Counted from the stretch's first letter, positions 45,442 to 54,690 are shown. The stretch is DNA of 64,000 nt from Curtobacterium sp. PhB115 (GCF_003752025.1 NZ_RJKR01000007.1:310001-374000); one strand, 5' to 3'. Notes: a model not told the origin generated them from the sequence alone. A program made the numbers and translations.

Positions 45442-46302
45442 ATGCGCAAGACACTCGCCACCGGCCTGAGCGCCGGTGTCCTGCTCGCCGCAGCCGCGGT
45501 CGTGCTGCCCGCGACGGCCGCCACCGCCGCCACGGGCGACGCCACCCTCTCCGTCCTGCACGCCGTGCCCGCCGTCACCGTCGACGTGTACCTCGACGGC
45601 AAGCGGGCCCTCGACGACTTCGAACCAGGGTCACTCGCCGGGCCGATGATGATGCCGGTCGGTGCCCACGAGCTCGCGATCACGGCGTCCGACTCGTCCG
45701 ACGACTCGAAGCCGATCATCGGCCCGGTCGACGTCACGCTCGACGCCGGCGGGAACTACACCGCCGTCGCACACGACGAGGCCGACGGATCGCCGACCGC
45801 GACGCTCTTCACCAACGACACGTCGACGGTCCCGGCCGGACAGGGTCGACTGGTCGTCCGGCACGTCGCAGCCGCACCCGCGGTCGACGTGCTCGCCGGC
45901 GGCAAGGCGGTCGTGTCGAACCTGTCGAACCCGGACGAGCAAGCGCTCGAACTGCCGGCCGGCACGGTCTCGGCCTCGGTCGCGGCGACCGGCACGACCG
46001 ACCCCGTGATCGGACCGGCCGACGTCGAGGTCGCAGCGGGCGCCGACACGATCGTGTACGCGTGGGGCAGCCTGGACGACTCGAACCTGGCCCTCGCCAC
46101 CCAGACGATCTCCGACCTCGGTGGAACGCTGAACGGCGTGCCCGCAGGGAACGCCGGTCTGGTCGCGACGAACCGCCCCGACGCCGCACCGCTGTTCGGT
46201 GGTGCTGCTGCTGCGATCGCAGCCGCGGTGGCCATCGGCGCCGTCGTGCTCCGTCGCCGTCACGCGGCGACCACCACGCGAGCGCAGGACTCGGGCCGCT
46301 GA
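45442..46302 (+). CDS. Secreted DUF4397 protein with C-terminal membrane anchor
   Basis: 286 aa. The signal peptide runs from about 1 to 31 (RKTLATGLSAGVLLAAAAVV, ending ATAAT). Two DUF4397-type beta repeats follow (LSVLHAVPAVTVDVYLDGKR and LVVRHVAAAPAVDVLAGGKA). Near the C-terminus comes a hydrophobic helix (GGAAAAIAAAVAIGAVVL) and then a basic tail (RRRH). This layout is that of a cell-surface protein held by its C-terminal helix. No clear LPxTG lies before the helix. A sortase-like gene follows two bases later. GAAGGAG precedes the ATG. Confidence 0.88.
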   Translation: MRKTLATGLSAGVLLAAAAVVLPATAATAATGDATLSVLHAVPAVTVDVYLDGKRALDDFEPGSLAGPMMMPVGAHELAITASDSSDDSKPIIGPVDVTLDAGGNYTAVAHDEADGSPTATLFTNDTSTVPAGQGRLVVRHVAAAPAVDVLAGGKAVVSNLSNPDEQALELPAGTVSASVAATGTTDPVIGPADVEVAAGADTIVYAWGSLDDSNLALATQTISDLGGTLNGVPAGNAGLVATNRPDAAPLFGGAAAAIAAAVAIGAVVLRRRHAATTTRAQDSGR

Positions 46303-46304
46303 GC

Positions 46305-46952
46305 ATGCTCCGACCGGTGCGGTCCGCCGCGGCGACGCTCGTCGTCGCCGCGGTGGCCGTCGCCGTCCTGACCGGGTGCTCGTCGGCCGGGTCCGCCCCC
46401 GGCGGGCGCCCTTCGTTCGCCCCGACCACCACACCCACGCCCGTCCCCTCGGCGTTCTCCACCGCGGTGCCGCAGGCAGCGGCCACGCTGCCGCCGGTCC
46501 GGACAGCAGCACCGCCGACACGGATCAGCGTCGACTGGGCGGGTGTCACCGCACCGGTCCGGCCCGAGGGTGTCGACGACGACGGCGCGATGGCCCTGCC
46601 GCCGGACCCGGGCGTCGCCGGCTGGTACCGGTTCGGTGCGGCACCGTCCTCGTCGGCGGGCACCATCGTCATCGCGGCCCACGTCGACGCCGTCGGGTAC
46701 GGCACCGGCCCGTTCGCCCACCTGCAGGACGTCCCCGAGGGCACCACCGTCACGCTCACCGACGCCGACGGCACCGACACCCGCTGGCGGATCGACTCGG
46801 TCGGCCTGCTCACGAAGCAGGGGCTGCCCTGGGCGTCGGTGTTCCGCGGCGACGGACCGCGGCAGCTCGTGCTCGTCACCTGCGGCGGCGACTTCGACAC
46901 CGCCACCCACCACTACGAGAGCAACCTCCTGATCACCGCGAACCCCGCGTGA
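46305..46952 (+). CDS. Class F-like sortase lipoprotein
   Basis: 215 aa. The N-terminus has a lipobox (VAVAVLTGC, Cys at about 25), so it is membrane-anchored outside the cell. The sortase fold shows GWYRFGAAPSSSAGTIVIAA with HVD (catalytic His), and LVLVTCGGDFDTATHHY with the catalytic Cys. In many family members an Arg stands a few residues beyond the Cys; here the segment reads THHYESNLL, so the third catalytic residue is unclear. Sortases join surface proteins to the wall; the upstream DUF4397 protein may be its substrate. Confidence 0.85.
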   Translation: MLRPVRSAAATLVVAAVAVAVLTGCSSAGSAPGGRPSFAPTTTPTPVPSAFSTAVPQAAATLPPVRTAAPPTRISVDWAGVTAPVRPEGVDDDGAMALPPDPGVAGWYRFGAAPSSSAGTIVIAAHVDAVGYGTGPFAHLQDVPEGTTVTLTDADGTDTRWRIDSVGLLTKQGLPWASVFRGDGPRQLVLVTCGGDFDTATHHYESNLLITANPA

Positions 46953-47014
46953 GCACCGGGCGCGACGTACGATCAGGGCGCGGTCGACGAGGACCGCACC
47001 AGCGACAGGACGAC

Positions 47015-47560
47015 GTGACGACCACCCTCCTGGACGACGGCGAACTCTCCGACGCGTTCAGCGCCGGAGGCCAGGACGCCCTGCGTGCGGTCTACGACCG
47101 GTGGTCGTCGCTGGTCTACTCGCTCGCACTCCGCGCCCTGGCGGAGCCGAGCGCCGCCGAGGACGTCACGCAGCAGGTGTTCGTGAAGGCCTGGCAGCAC
47201 AGTTCCACCTACGACCCGGCGCGTGCACCCCTCGGCGCCTGGCTCGTCGGCATCACCCGGAACTGCATCGCGGACGCACTCGCCGAACGCCGCCGACACG
47301 CGAGCGCCGCCGACCCCGACGTCGTCGAGGAGACCACACCGGCACCGGAACCGGCGTTCGACCTGGCCGAACGGGCGCTCGTCGCGGGCGAGCTCGACCG
47401 GCTCGCCGAGGTCCCCCGACGGGTGATGCGACTGGCGTTCTACGACGACCTCAGCCATCGTGAGATCGCTGAACGGCTCGACCTGCCCCTCGGGACGGTC
47501 AAGAGCCACATCCACCGGAGTCTGGCTCGGCTCCGAACACGTCTGGAGGTGATCGAATGA
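47015..47560 (+). CDS. ECF-family RNA polymerase sigma factor
   Basis: 181 aa from GTG. Region 2 has VYDRWSSLVYSLALRALAEP and AEDVTQQVFVKAWQ. Region 4 has VPRRVMRLAFYDDLSHREIA and LPLGTVKSHIHRSLARLRTR, a typical helix-turn-helix. Size and linker fit SigK-like or similar ECF groups. It is followed by its anti-sigma gene in an ATGA overlap, so the pair forms a signalling switch at the membrane. Confidence 0.93.
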   Translation: MTTTLLDDGELSDAFSAGGQDALRAVYDRWSSLVYSLALRALAEPSAAEDVTQQVFVKAWQHSSTYDPARAPLGAWLVGITRNCIADALAERRRHASAADPDVVEETTPAPEPAFDLAERALVAGELDRLAEVPRRVMRLAFYDDLSHREIAERLDLPLGTVKSHIHRSLARLRTRLEVIE

Positions 47561-48324
47561 AGCACGTCGACGACGAGACCCTGGCGATGCTCGCGGTCTC
47601 CGACGAGGTGGCCGAGGACGACGTCGCGGCACACCCCGCCTCCTGTGCCACCTGCCGGGACGAAGTGGCCGCGCTGCAACGGGTCGCCGCAGTCACCCGG
47701 TCCTCCACGGACATCGAGCTGACCGCGCCCCCGGAGCGGGTCTGGGACCGGATCGCCGCCGAGATCGGGACGGCCCCGTCGCCGACGCCTGCGCGCGCGG
47801 TGCGCCGCCGTCCGCGCCGTCGTCGCCGCCTGCTCGCCGTCGTGCTGACCGGGGTCGGGGTGCTGGCCGTGCTGGTCGGCATCGGCGTCGTCTCCGGAGT
47901 CGTGCCCGGGGTCCTGCCCGGCTCGCCCGCGCGGAACGAGACGGTGCTCGCGACCGCCGACCTCGATGCCCTGCCCTCGTGGAAGGGCTCGAGCGGCACC
48001 GCCGAGCTCGAACGTGATCGGGACGGCCGCCTCACCCTCGTCGTGGACCTGCGCACCGGAGCCGACGCCGACGGCGACGCCGACGGCGACGGCGACGCCG
48101 ACGGCGACGGCACGGGTGCGCTCCGCGAGGTCTGGATGATGCGCTCGGACCTCGAGGGGCTCGTCAGCGTCGGGTTCCTCGACGGCGACCGCGGACGCTT
48201 CACCGTCCCGGCGGCGATCGACACCTCACGCTTCCCCGTCGTCGACGTCTCGGCCGAGGCGGACGACGGCGATCCGGCCCACTCCGGCGACTCGATCGTC
48301 CGCGGCACGCTGTCCCCGTCCTGA
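47557..48324 (+). CDS. Anti-sigma factor (RskA-like, zinc-binding N-terminus)
   Basis: 255 aa. The N-terminal 60 residues form an anti-sigma domain with HPASCATC, a His-Cys-Cys zinc pattern. A basic stretch (RAVRRRPRRRRR) then leads into one membrane helix (LLAVVLTGVGVLAVLVGIGV). The external C-terminal domain is RskA-like (LPSWKGSSGTAELERDRDG, LREVWMMRSDLEGLVSVGFL). A tandem repeat at 48061-48112 encodes ADADGDADGDGDADGDG inside that domain. It should hold the ECF sigma at the membrane until an outside signal causes release. Confidence 0.9.
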   Translation: MKHVDDETLAMLAVSDEVAEDDVAAHPASCATCRDEVAALQRVAAVTRSSTDIELTAPPERVWDRIAAEIGTAPSPTPARAVRRRPRRRRRLLAVVLTGVGVLAVLVGIGVVSGVVPGVLPGSPARNETVLATADLDALPSWKGSSGTAELERDRDGRLTLVVDLRTGADADGDADGDGDADGDGTGALREVWMMRSDLEGLVSVGFLDGDRGRFTVPAAIDTSRFPVVDVSAEADDGDPAHSGDSIVRGTLSPS

Positions 48325-48432
48325 TCGCGTTCGTCCCCCGAACTCTCAGATACGAGTTGATGCAAGTGCGTACGGGCCGCGAAACGGTCCGATCGGCAGC
48401 GTTTTATCTCATGAGCGTGTTAGCGTGACGCC

Positions 48433-50031
48433 ATGTCCGACACCACCACCGTCGTCACCCCCGCTGCCACCGTGCCCGGCACCACCGTGTCCGCCGCCAC
48501 TGGCTCCGCCGCTCCGCTCCGCGAGGTCGGCGCCCTGATCCGGGGCGCCCGCAAGGGTCGCAGCATGACCCAGGCGCAGCTCGCCGAACGCGTCGGCACC
48601 AGCCAGAGCGCGATCAACCGCATCGAGCAGGGCGGCCAGAACCTGTCCCTCGAGATGCTCACGCGCATCAGCGATGCCCTCGACCAGCAGATCGTCTCCA
48701 TCGGTGGCGCACCGCAGCGTGCGCACCTGCGCGTGCAGGGTGGCCGGAAGCTCAGCGGGTCGATCGCGGTGAACTCGAGCAAGAACGCCGCCGTGGCGCT
48801 GCTCTGCGCATCCCTGCTGAACCGTGGTGTGACCCGTCTGCACAAGGTCGCCCGGATCGTCGAGGTCGACCGCATCATCGACGTGCTCCGCAGCCTCGGC
48901 GCGAGCGTCACCTGGTCGGAGGACGGCGAGACCCTCGAGATCGTCGCGCCGGCCGACCTCCACCTCGACGCCATCGACGCCGACGCCGCTCGACGCACCC
49001 GCAGCGTCCTGATGTTCCTCGGCCCGCTGAGCGGCCGCTACGAGTCCTTCCGCCTGCCGTACGCCGGTGGCTGCGACCTCGGCACCCGGACCGTCGAGCC
49101 GCACCTCATCGCGCTCCGCCCCTTCGGCGTCGACGTCGAGGCGACCTCCGGTTGGTACGAGGTCGGCGTCGCCAACCAGGACGTCCCCGCGAAGTCCGTC
49201 GTCCTCACCGAGCGCGGCGACACCGTGACCGAGAACGCGATCCTCGCCGCCGCCGCCCGCGACGGTGAGACCGTGATCCGGAACGCCAGCCCGAACTACA
49301 TGGTGCAGGACCTCTGCTTCTTCCTCGAGCTGCTCGGGGTGCGCATCGAGGGCATCGGCACCACGACCCTCCGCATCACCGGCAAGAGCCGCATCGAAGA
49401 GGTCGTCGACTACTGGCCGAGCGAGGACCCGGTCGAGGCGATGAGCCTGCTGACCGCCGGCATCGTCACCTCGTCGACCCTCACCGTGACCCGTGCGCCG
49501 ATCGAGTTCCTCGAGATCGAGCTCGCGACCCTCGCCGAGATGGGTCTGCGCTTCGACGTCAGCGCGGAGTACTCCGCCGCCAACGGCCGGACCCGCCTGG
49601 TCGACATCACCGTGCACCCGTCCGAGCTGCACGCTCCGATCGACAAGATCCACGCGATGCCGTTCCCCGGCCTGAACATCGACAACCTGCCCTTCTTCGT
49701 CGTGATCGCCGCGACCGCCTCCGGCACCACGCTCGTGCACGACTGGGTCTACGAGGGCCGGGCGATCCACCTGCTCGACCTCACCCGCCTCGGCGCCAGC
49801 GTCACCCTCCGCGACCCGCACCGCCTCGACGTCACCGGTCCGACGCACTTCTCCGGAGCGGAGATCAGCTGCCCGCCGGCCCTCCGTCCCGCGGTCGTCA
49901 TCCTGCTGGCGATGCTCGCGGCCAAGGGCGAGAGCGTCCTGCGCAACGTCGGCATCATCGCCCGCGGGTACGAGCAGCTGCAGGAGCGCCTGAACTCGCT
50001 CGGCGCGTCCATCGAGACGTTCCACGACTGA
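48433..50031 (+). CDS. murA: UDP-N-acetylglucosamine 1-carboxyvinyltransferase with N-terminal XRE domain
   Basis: 532 aa. Residues about 31-88 are an XRE helix-turn-helix (REVGALIRGARKGRSMTQAQ, LAERVGTSQSAINRIEQGGQ). From about 96 the chain is MurA: Lys117 in NSSKNAAVALL, the catalytic Cys214 in AGGCDLGTR, and VNGGRTRLVD-like text near ANGRTRLVDITVHPSELHAP. MurA transfers enolpyruvate to UDP-GlcNAc, the first committed step of peptidoglycan synthesis. Standard MurA is about 420 aa; the extra 95 residues are the DNA-binding domain. The enzyme may thus regulate transcription, perhaps of its own gene. Confidence 0.95.
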   Translation: MSDTTTVVTPAATVPGTTVSAATGSAAPLREVGALIRGARKGRSMTQAQLAERVGTSQSAINRIEQGGQNLSLEMLTRISDALDQQIVSIGGAPQRAHLRVQGGRKLSGSIAVNSSKNAAVALLCASLLNRGVTRLHKVARIVEVDRIIDVLRSLGASVTWSEDGETLEIVAPADLHLDAIDADAARRTRSVLMFLGPLSGRYESFRLPYAGGCDLGTRTVEPHLIALRPFGVDVEATSGWYEVGVANQDVPAKSVVLTERGDTVTENAILAAAARDGETVIRNASPNYMVQDLCFFLELLGVRIEGIGTTTLRITGKSRIEEVVDYWPSEDPVEAMSLLTAGIVTSSTLTVTRAPIEFLEIELATLAEMGLRFDVSAEYSAANGRTRLVDITVHPSELHAPIDKIHAMPFPGLNIDNLPFFVVIAATASGTTLVHDWVYEGRAIHLLDLTRLGASVTLRDPHRLDVTGPTHFSGAEISCPPALRPAVVILLAMLAAKGESVLRNVGIIARGYEQLQERLNSLGASIETFHD

Positions 50032-50055
50032 GGCGACCGCCTGCCTGCGTGACCC

Positions 50056-50089
50056 GACGGCCCGTCCCCGCAACTGGGGACGGGCCGTC
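50056..50089 (+). terminator. Terminator of murA
   Basis: GACGGCCCGTCCCC (50056-50069) pairs perfectly with GGGGACGGGCCGTC (50076-50089). It begins 25 bases after the murA stop. Confidence 0.75.
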
Positions 50090-50163
50090 ACCCGACCTGC
50101 CGGAGCCGAGCCGCGCCTCCAGGCCGATGCCCAGGAGCGCTCCACCACCCGCCCAGGCGACAG

Positions 50164-51333
50164 GTGCTGGATTGGTTGATGGCCACGAGATCGCTCCTGA
50201 CCGTCCCCCTGCTCATCACCGTCACGGCGGCTGCCGTCGCGTGGGCCGTCCTCGGCCCCGCCGCGGCACTCGCCTTCGTCGCCCTCGCCCTGCTCGAGAT
50301 CGCGATGGCTGCCGACTCCTCGGTCCCGATGGCCGGCATCGCCGGCCGCCTGCACTCGCCCGCCCGCCGGCTCTTCCTGTCACTCGGCATCGTCGCGGGC
50401 GTCCTCGCGATGCGCCTCCTGCTGCCCCCGGCCGCCGTCGCCGTCGGTGACGCGACCGACCCCGCGGCGTCCGTCGGCGAGGCCGTCTTCGAACCCGGCT
50501 CGTTCACCGCGCACCTCGCCGAGGTCCGCCCGGCCCTCGCCGCCTTCGGCGCCGCGTTCATCTGGTTGGTCTTCGCCGAGTACCTGTTCAACACGGACCG
50601 CGCGTCGCGCAGGTCGTGGCTCGGCCGCCTGGAGGCGCGGCTCGCCGCCGTCGGACACCCTCGCGTCTGGTCGCTGGTCACCGCCACCGCCGGCGCAGCC
50701 GTCACCACGGTGCTCGTCGCCTGCGACGCGGGCTGGGCGCCGCGGGCGGTCCTGCAGGTGGCGATCGGTGGTGCGGCGGGGATCGGCGCGTACCTGGGGT
50801 CGAAGGCGGTCGCGAAGTGGGCGCTCCGGACGCCGAGCGGCAGCACCGACACGGCGTCGATCGGGACGGGCGGCAGCGCGTGGCGCATCCACGCATACGC
50901 CTCGACCGTGGTGTTCGAGCGGGGGCTCGTGGTCTTCATGCTGTTCGAGATCCTCGACGGCGTGTACAGCCTGTCCGGCTCGGGAGCGCTTGGCGCGGAC
51001 GGGCTCGGGGCGCTCGAGCAGGCGGCCGTGGCGGTCGCGGCGATCGGGGTCGGCGCGGTGTTCCTGGCGCGACTGACGTCACGACTCGACGAGGCCGCGG
51101 GCCTGAAGCGGCTGCGGTACCTCAAGGCGGGCGCCGCCTACGTGCTCGGCCTGCTCTCGGTGCTGCTCTGGGCGAGTCTGCTGGTGCCGATCCCGGGCGT
51201 CGTTGTCGGGTGGTTCGGCACGGTCGTCATCGGGCTGGCGCTGGCGAGTTCCCTGCCGTGGCGTGCGTGGTGGCGTCGGTTGACGCGGACGTCTCCCGCT
51301 CGCTGGGTGCATCCGAGCGCCGGACCGCGTTGA
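50164..51333 (+). CDS. DUF475/TerC-like integral membrane protein
   Basis: 389 aa with about nine hydrophobic helices: LLTVPLLITVTAAAVAWAVL first, then LAFVALALLEIAMAADSSVP, the acidic helix LLEIAMAAD that resembles the metal-binding motif of TerC/DUF475 proteins. A second acidic helix is GLVVFMLFEILDGVYSLSG. Family members are linked to metal ion export or tellurite tolerance; the substrate here is unknown. GTG 50164 or ATG 50179 could be the start. Codons around 50625 contain a copy of a short dispersed repeat (GLEAR-type). Confidence 0.8.
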   Translation: MLDWLMATRSLLTVPLLITVTAAAVAWAVLGPAAALAFVALALLEIAMAADSSVPMAGIAGRLHSPARRLFLSLGIVAGVLAMRLLLPPAAVAVGDATDPAASVGEAVFEPGSFTAHLAEVRPALAAFGAAFIWLVFAEYLFNTDRASRRSWLGRLEARLAAVGHPRVWSLVTATAGAAVTTVLVACDAGWAPRAVLQVAIGGAAGIGAYLGSKAVAKWALRTPSGSTDTASIGTGGSAWRIHAYASTVVFERGLVVFMLFEILDGVYSLSGSGALGADGLGALEQAAVAVAAIGVGAVFLARLTSRLDEAAGLKRLRYLKAGAAYVLGLLSVLLWASLLVPIPGVVVGWFGTVVIGLALASSLPWRAWWRRLTRTSPARWVHPSAGPR

Positions 51334-51376
51334 CTGGAGCGTCGGCCGAACGGAGTCGGCCGAACGAGGAGAACGC

Positions 51377-52957
51377 GTGCTGGGACCTGAACTCGTGGTG
51401 GTGCTCGGCCTCGCCATCGCCCTGACCGCGGCGCTTGCCGACCGGATCCGGGTAGCACCACCCGTGCTGTTGCTCGTGTTCGGGGCCGCGCTCGCCCTCA
51501 TCCCGGAGTTCGCGAACGTGCAGCTGCCCGCCGAGGCCGTGCTGCTGCTGTTCCTCCCCGCGCTGCTCTACTGGGAGAGCCTGACCACGTCGCTCCGCGA
51601 GATCCGGAAGAACCTGCGCGGCATCGTGCTGATGGGGACCCTGCTCGTGGTCGTCACGGCGGGAGCGGTGGCGGTGCTCCTCCACCTGCTCGGGCTGCCG
51701 TGGGGACCGGCGTGGGTGCTCGGTGCGGCAGTGGCACCGACCGACGCCACCGCGGTCGGGGTGCTGACGAAGATGCTCCCCCGCCGGAACGTCACCGTGC
51801 TCCGCGCCGAGAGCCTGGTCAACGACGGCACGACCCTCGTGGTCTACGGGATCGCGGTCGCCGTCACCGTCGGCACGCAGGAGCTCACGTTCTGGGGTGT
51901 CTCGGGCATGCTCGTGCTCTCGTACCTCGGCGGCCTCGCCGCTGGCCTCGCCGCCGCGTGGATCGGGACGCTCGTGCTGCGGCGGGTGGACACGGTCGTC
52001 CTCGAGAACCTCGTCACGCTGCTCGTCCCCTTCGCGGCGTTCCTCGCCGCCGAGGCGATCGGCGCCTCCGGTGTGCTGGCCGTGGTCGCTGCCGGCATCG
52101 TCGTCAGCCAGGTCGGTCCGAAGCTCGACCGCGCCGAGACCCGGCAGCAGGTGCGGGCGTTCTGGTCCTTCCTGACGTTCCTGCTCAACGGCGCGCTGTT
52201 CGTGCTGGTCGGCATCGAGGCGATGGTGGCCGCACGCGCACTCGACCCGGCGGACCTGCTGCGGGCGACCGGGATCGTCCTCGCCGTGGCGGTCCTGCTC
52301 GTCCTCGTGCGGTTCGCCTTCCTCAACGCCGCGGGCGGGACGATCTGGCTCGTCACCCGGCGTACCGGAGGCGAACCCCGCGAGGGCCACCGCGACCGGC
52401 TCGTCAGCGGGTTCGCCGGCTTCCGGGGTGCGGTGTCCCTGGCGATGGCCGTCGCCGTCCCGCGCACCCTCGAGTCCGGCGGCGCCTTCCCCGACCGGGA
52501 CCTCATCGTCTTCGTGACCGCCGGTGTGGTCATCGTCACGATCGTCGGCCAGGCGCTCGTCCTGCCAGCCGTGCTCCGGAAGGCGGCCCTGCCCGAGGAC
52601 GAGTCCGTCGGCGAGGAGCGTCGGTACGCCGAGCGCACCGCGATCGAGGAAGCACTCGACGCGCTCCCCCGCCTCGCCCGGTCGACGGGGGCGGACCGTG
52701 CCACGGTCGAGCGGCTCCGGAAGGACTACGAGGCGCACCTCGACGTGATCGATGCCCGGGAGACCGAGGACGACGACCACCCGGCGCTCCAGCGGCACGA
52801 CAACGCGGTCGCGCTGGAGCTCGCGCTCGTGCAGCACAAGGCGCGCACACTCCTGCGCCTCCGGGACGCCGACGAGATCGACGACCTGGTGCTGCGCCAG
52901 GTGCGCGCCGGGTACGACGCCGAAGAGGCGCGGTTGGGCGGCATCACGCCGGTCTGA
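51377..52957 (+). CDS. CPA1-family Na+/H+ antiporter
   Basis: 526 aa from a GTG with CGAGGAGAACGC upstream. There are about 12 membrane helices. Ion-binding motifs are VAPTDATAVGVL (Asp) and RAESLVNDGTTLVVYGIAV (Asn-Asp), and a C-terminal cytoplasmic domain of about 120 residues is rich in Arg/Glu (AERTAIEEALDALPRLARST). It exchanges monovalent cations for protons and so supports pH and salt homeostasis. The gene stands alone, 44 bases after the TerC-like gene. Confidence 0.94.
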   Translation: MLGPELVVVLGLAIALTAALADRIRVAPPVLLLVFGAALALIPEFANVQLPAEAVLLLFLPALLYWESLTTSLREIRKNLRGIVLMGTLLVVVTAGAVAVLLHLLGLPWGPAWVLGAAVAPTDATAVGVLTKMLPRRNVTVLRAESLVNDGTTLVVYGIAVAVTVGTQELTFWGVSGMLVLSYLGGLAAGLAAAWIGTLVLRRVDTVVLENLVTLLVPFAAFLAAEAIGASGVLAVVAAGIVVSQVGPKLDRAETRQQVRAFWSFLTFLLNGALFVLVGIEAMVAARALDPADLLRATGIVLAVAVLLVLVRFAFLNAAGGTIWLVTRRTGGEPREGHRDRLVSGFAGFRGAVSLAMAVAVPRTLESGGAFPDRDLIVFVTAGVVIVTIVGQALVLPAVLRKAALPEDESVGEERRYAERTAIEEALDALPRLARSTGADRATVERLRKDYEAHLDVIDARETEDDDHPALQRHDNAVALELALVQHKARTLLRLRDADEIDDLVLRQVRAGYDAEEARLGGITPV

Positions 52958-53083
52958 TGCGGTCGATGCGGTGCGGAGGTCGCCCGCTGCCGGACGGGAC
53001 TGACCCGTCGGTGCGTTGCAGTCCCGGCGGCGTCGGGGACGGAGGATGATCGACGGGCACGTCCACCGACCAAGGAGCCCTCC

Positions 53084-53719
53084 GTGACCAGCCCCCAACG
53101 CGCCCTCGTCCTCGTCGACGTCCAGCTGGAGTACTTCAGCGGCCCACTCGAGATCCGGTTCCCGCCGGTCGACGACTCGCTCGCGCAGATCACGGCCGCC
53201 ATCGACGCGGCGACCGCCGCCGGCACGCCGATCGTCGTCGTCCAGCACTCGGAGGGCGAGTCCGCTCCGGTCTTCGCCCCCGGCACCGAGGCGTTCGCGC
53301 TGCACCCCGCGGTCGAACAGCGATGGAGCCCCGAGTGGAAGCACGTCACGAAGCACCACAGCTCGGTGTTCGCCGACACCGACCTGCTCTCGTGGCTGCG
53401 CGAACGCTCGCTCGACACGGTGACCCTCGTCGGCTACATGACCAACAACTGCATCATGGCGTCCGCCGTCGAAGCGGAGGCGCTGGGCATCGCGGTCGAG
53501 GTACTCTCCGACGCGACCGGGGCGATCAGCCTGGTCAACGCGGGCGGTGCGGTGGACGCGGAGACGGTGCACCGCACGCTGATGGCGATCCTGCAGTCGA
53601 ACCTCGCCGCCGTGGCCCCGACGTCCGAGTGGACCGCGGCGCTGCATGTCGGCGCCGCGATCGCGAAGGACGCACTGCCGTCCTCCGCGACGGCGGGTGC
53701 CGAGCGGTTCCCCGCCTGA
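53084..53719 (+). CDS. Isochorismatase-family cysteine hydrolase
   Basis: 211 aa. The triad of the family is visible: Asp12 in LVLVDVQLEYF, Lys90 in EWKHVTKHHSSVF and Cys123 in VGYMTNNCIMAS. Close relatives are nicotinamidases and other amidases; no residues define the substrate. AAGGAGCCCTCC precedes the GTG start. A 13-bp hairpin follows and is shared with the convergent gene. Confidence 0.93.
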   Translation: MTSPQRALVLVDVQLEYFSGPLEIRFPPVDDSLAQITAAIDAATAAGTPIVVVQHSEGESAPVFAPGTEAFALHPAVEQRWSPEWKHVTKHHSSVFADTDLLSWLRERSLDTVTLVGYMTNNCIMASAVEAEALGIAVEVLSDATGAISLVNAGGAVDAETVHRTLMAILQSNLAAVAPTSEWTAALHVGAAIAKDALPSSATAGAERFPA

Positions 53720-53760
53720 CGCCAGCGACAGCCTGAGGCCAGCGGCGGCCCGCGGCAGCC

Positions 53761-53791
53761 CGCCGCACGCGGCGGCCCGCCGCGTGCGGCG
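53761..53791. terminator. Bidirectional hairpin between isochorismatase and formylglycine enzyme genes
   Basis: CGCCGCACGCGGC (53761-53773) pairs with GCCGCGTGCGGCG (53779-53791), five-base loop. It lies 41 bases after the plus-strand stop and 8 bases before the minus-strand stop. Confidence 0.65.
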
Positions 53792-53799
53792 TCGCTCCG

Positions 53800-54690
53800 T
53801 CAGGACGCGATGCGGAACCCGATGTGGCTCATGCCCGTGTCGATCGCCTGGCCGCGGCGTGCGGCCGGGCGGTACCGACGGCAGTAGCTGTCGGCGCAGA
53901 GGAACGAGCCGCCCTTGACGACCCGCTGCGCGACCGCGGTGTCGGTCTCGTCCTCCGGCGCGCAGCAGTGGTGGGCGGAGGCCTGATCGACGTACGGGTC
54001 GCTGGTCCACTCCCAGACGTTGCCGCCGGTGTCGTGCAGGCCGTACCCGTTCGGCGGGAACGACCCGACGGGCGTCGTCCGGCCGTACCCCTGGTCCGCG
54101 CGCCACGGGAACGCGCCGTGCCAGTAGTTCGCCCGTGGCTCCCCCGGTCGCTCGGGGTCGTCGCCCCAGGTGAACTCCGCGCCGTCGAGGCCGCCGCGGG
54201 CCGCGAACTCCCACTCGGCCTCGGTCGGCAGTCGACCGCCGGCCCATGCCGCGTAGGCGTCCGCGTCCTCGTGGGCGACGTGCACCACGGGGTGGTCCGG
54301 TCGGTCGGCGATCGTGGACCCCGGACCGACGGGTCGACGCCAGTGCGCTCCCGGGGTCCACGCCCACCACTGGCTGAGGTGTCGGAGGTCCACCGGCCCG
54401 CTCGTGCCGGTGAAGACCATCGACCCGGCGTGCAGGTTCTCGGGCGGAGCGCCGGGGAACTGTGCGGGATCGAGCGGGCGCTCCGCCACCGTGCGGTACC
54501 CCGTCGACCGCACGAACGCGGCGAACTCCCGGTTCGTCACCGGCTCCGGCGCGATCGCGAAGCACTCGACGGTGACCCGGCGGGCGGGCGCTTCTTCCGG
54601 GTAGTGCTGATCGGACCCCATCGTGAAGGTGCCGCCGGCGATCCGCACCATCGCGGAGCGGATCGCCGTCGTCGGAGCGCTCCCCGCCAT
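53800..54690 (-). CDS. Formylglycine-generating enzyme (sulfatase-modifying factor)
   Basis: 296 aa FGE-sulfatase domain. It oxidises the active-site cysteine of type I sulfatases to formylglycine. Features: IAGGTFTMGSDQHYPEEAP, then GGRLPTEAEWEFAARGGLDG, GLHDTGGNVWEWTSDPYVDQ and the paired catalytic cysteines C265 and C270 in GGSFLCADSYCRRYRPAAR. It needs copper and oxygen. It follows the sulfatase gene by two bases, so enzyme and maturase are made together. Confidence 0.95.
   Translation of the reverse strand: MAGSAPTTAIRSAMVRIAGGTFTMGSDQHYPEEAPARRVTVECFAIAPEPVTNREFAAFVRSTGYRTVAERPLDPAQFPGAPPENLHAGSMVFTGTSGPVDLRHLSQWWAWTPGAHWRRPVGPGSTIADRPDHPVVHVAHEDADAYAAWAGGRLPTEAEWEFAARGGLDGAEFTWGDDPERPGEPRANYWHGAFPWRADQGYGRTTPVGSFPPNGYGLHDTGGNVWEWTSDPYVDQASAHHCCAPEDETDTAVAQRVVKGGSFLCADSYCRRYRPAARRGQAIDTGMSHIGFRIAS

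Noticed and set aside
45442-46302. LPxTG-type sorting signal in the DUF4397 protein
   Set aside because: The helix and basic tail are present, but no LPxTG or close variant lies in front of them.
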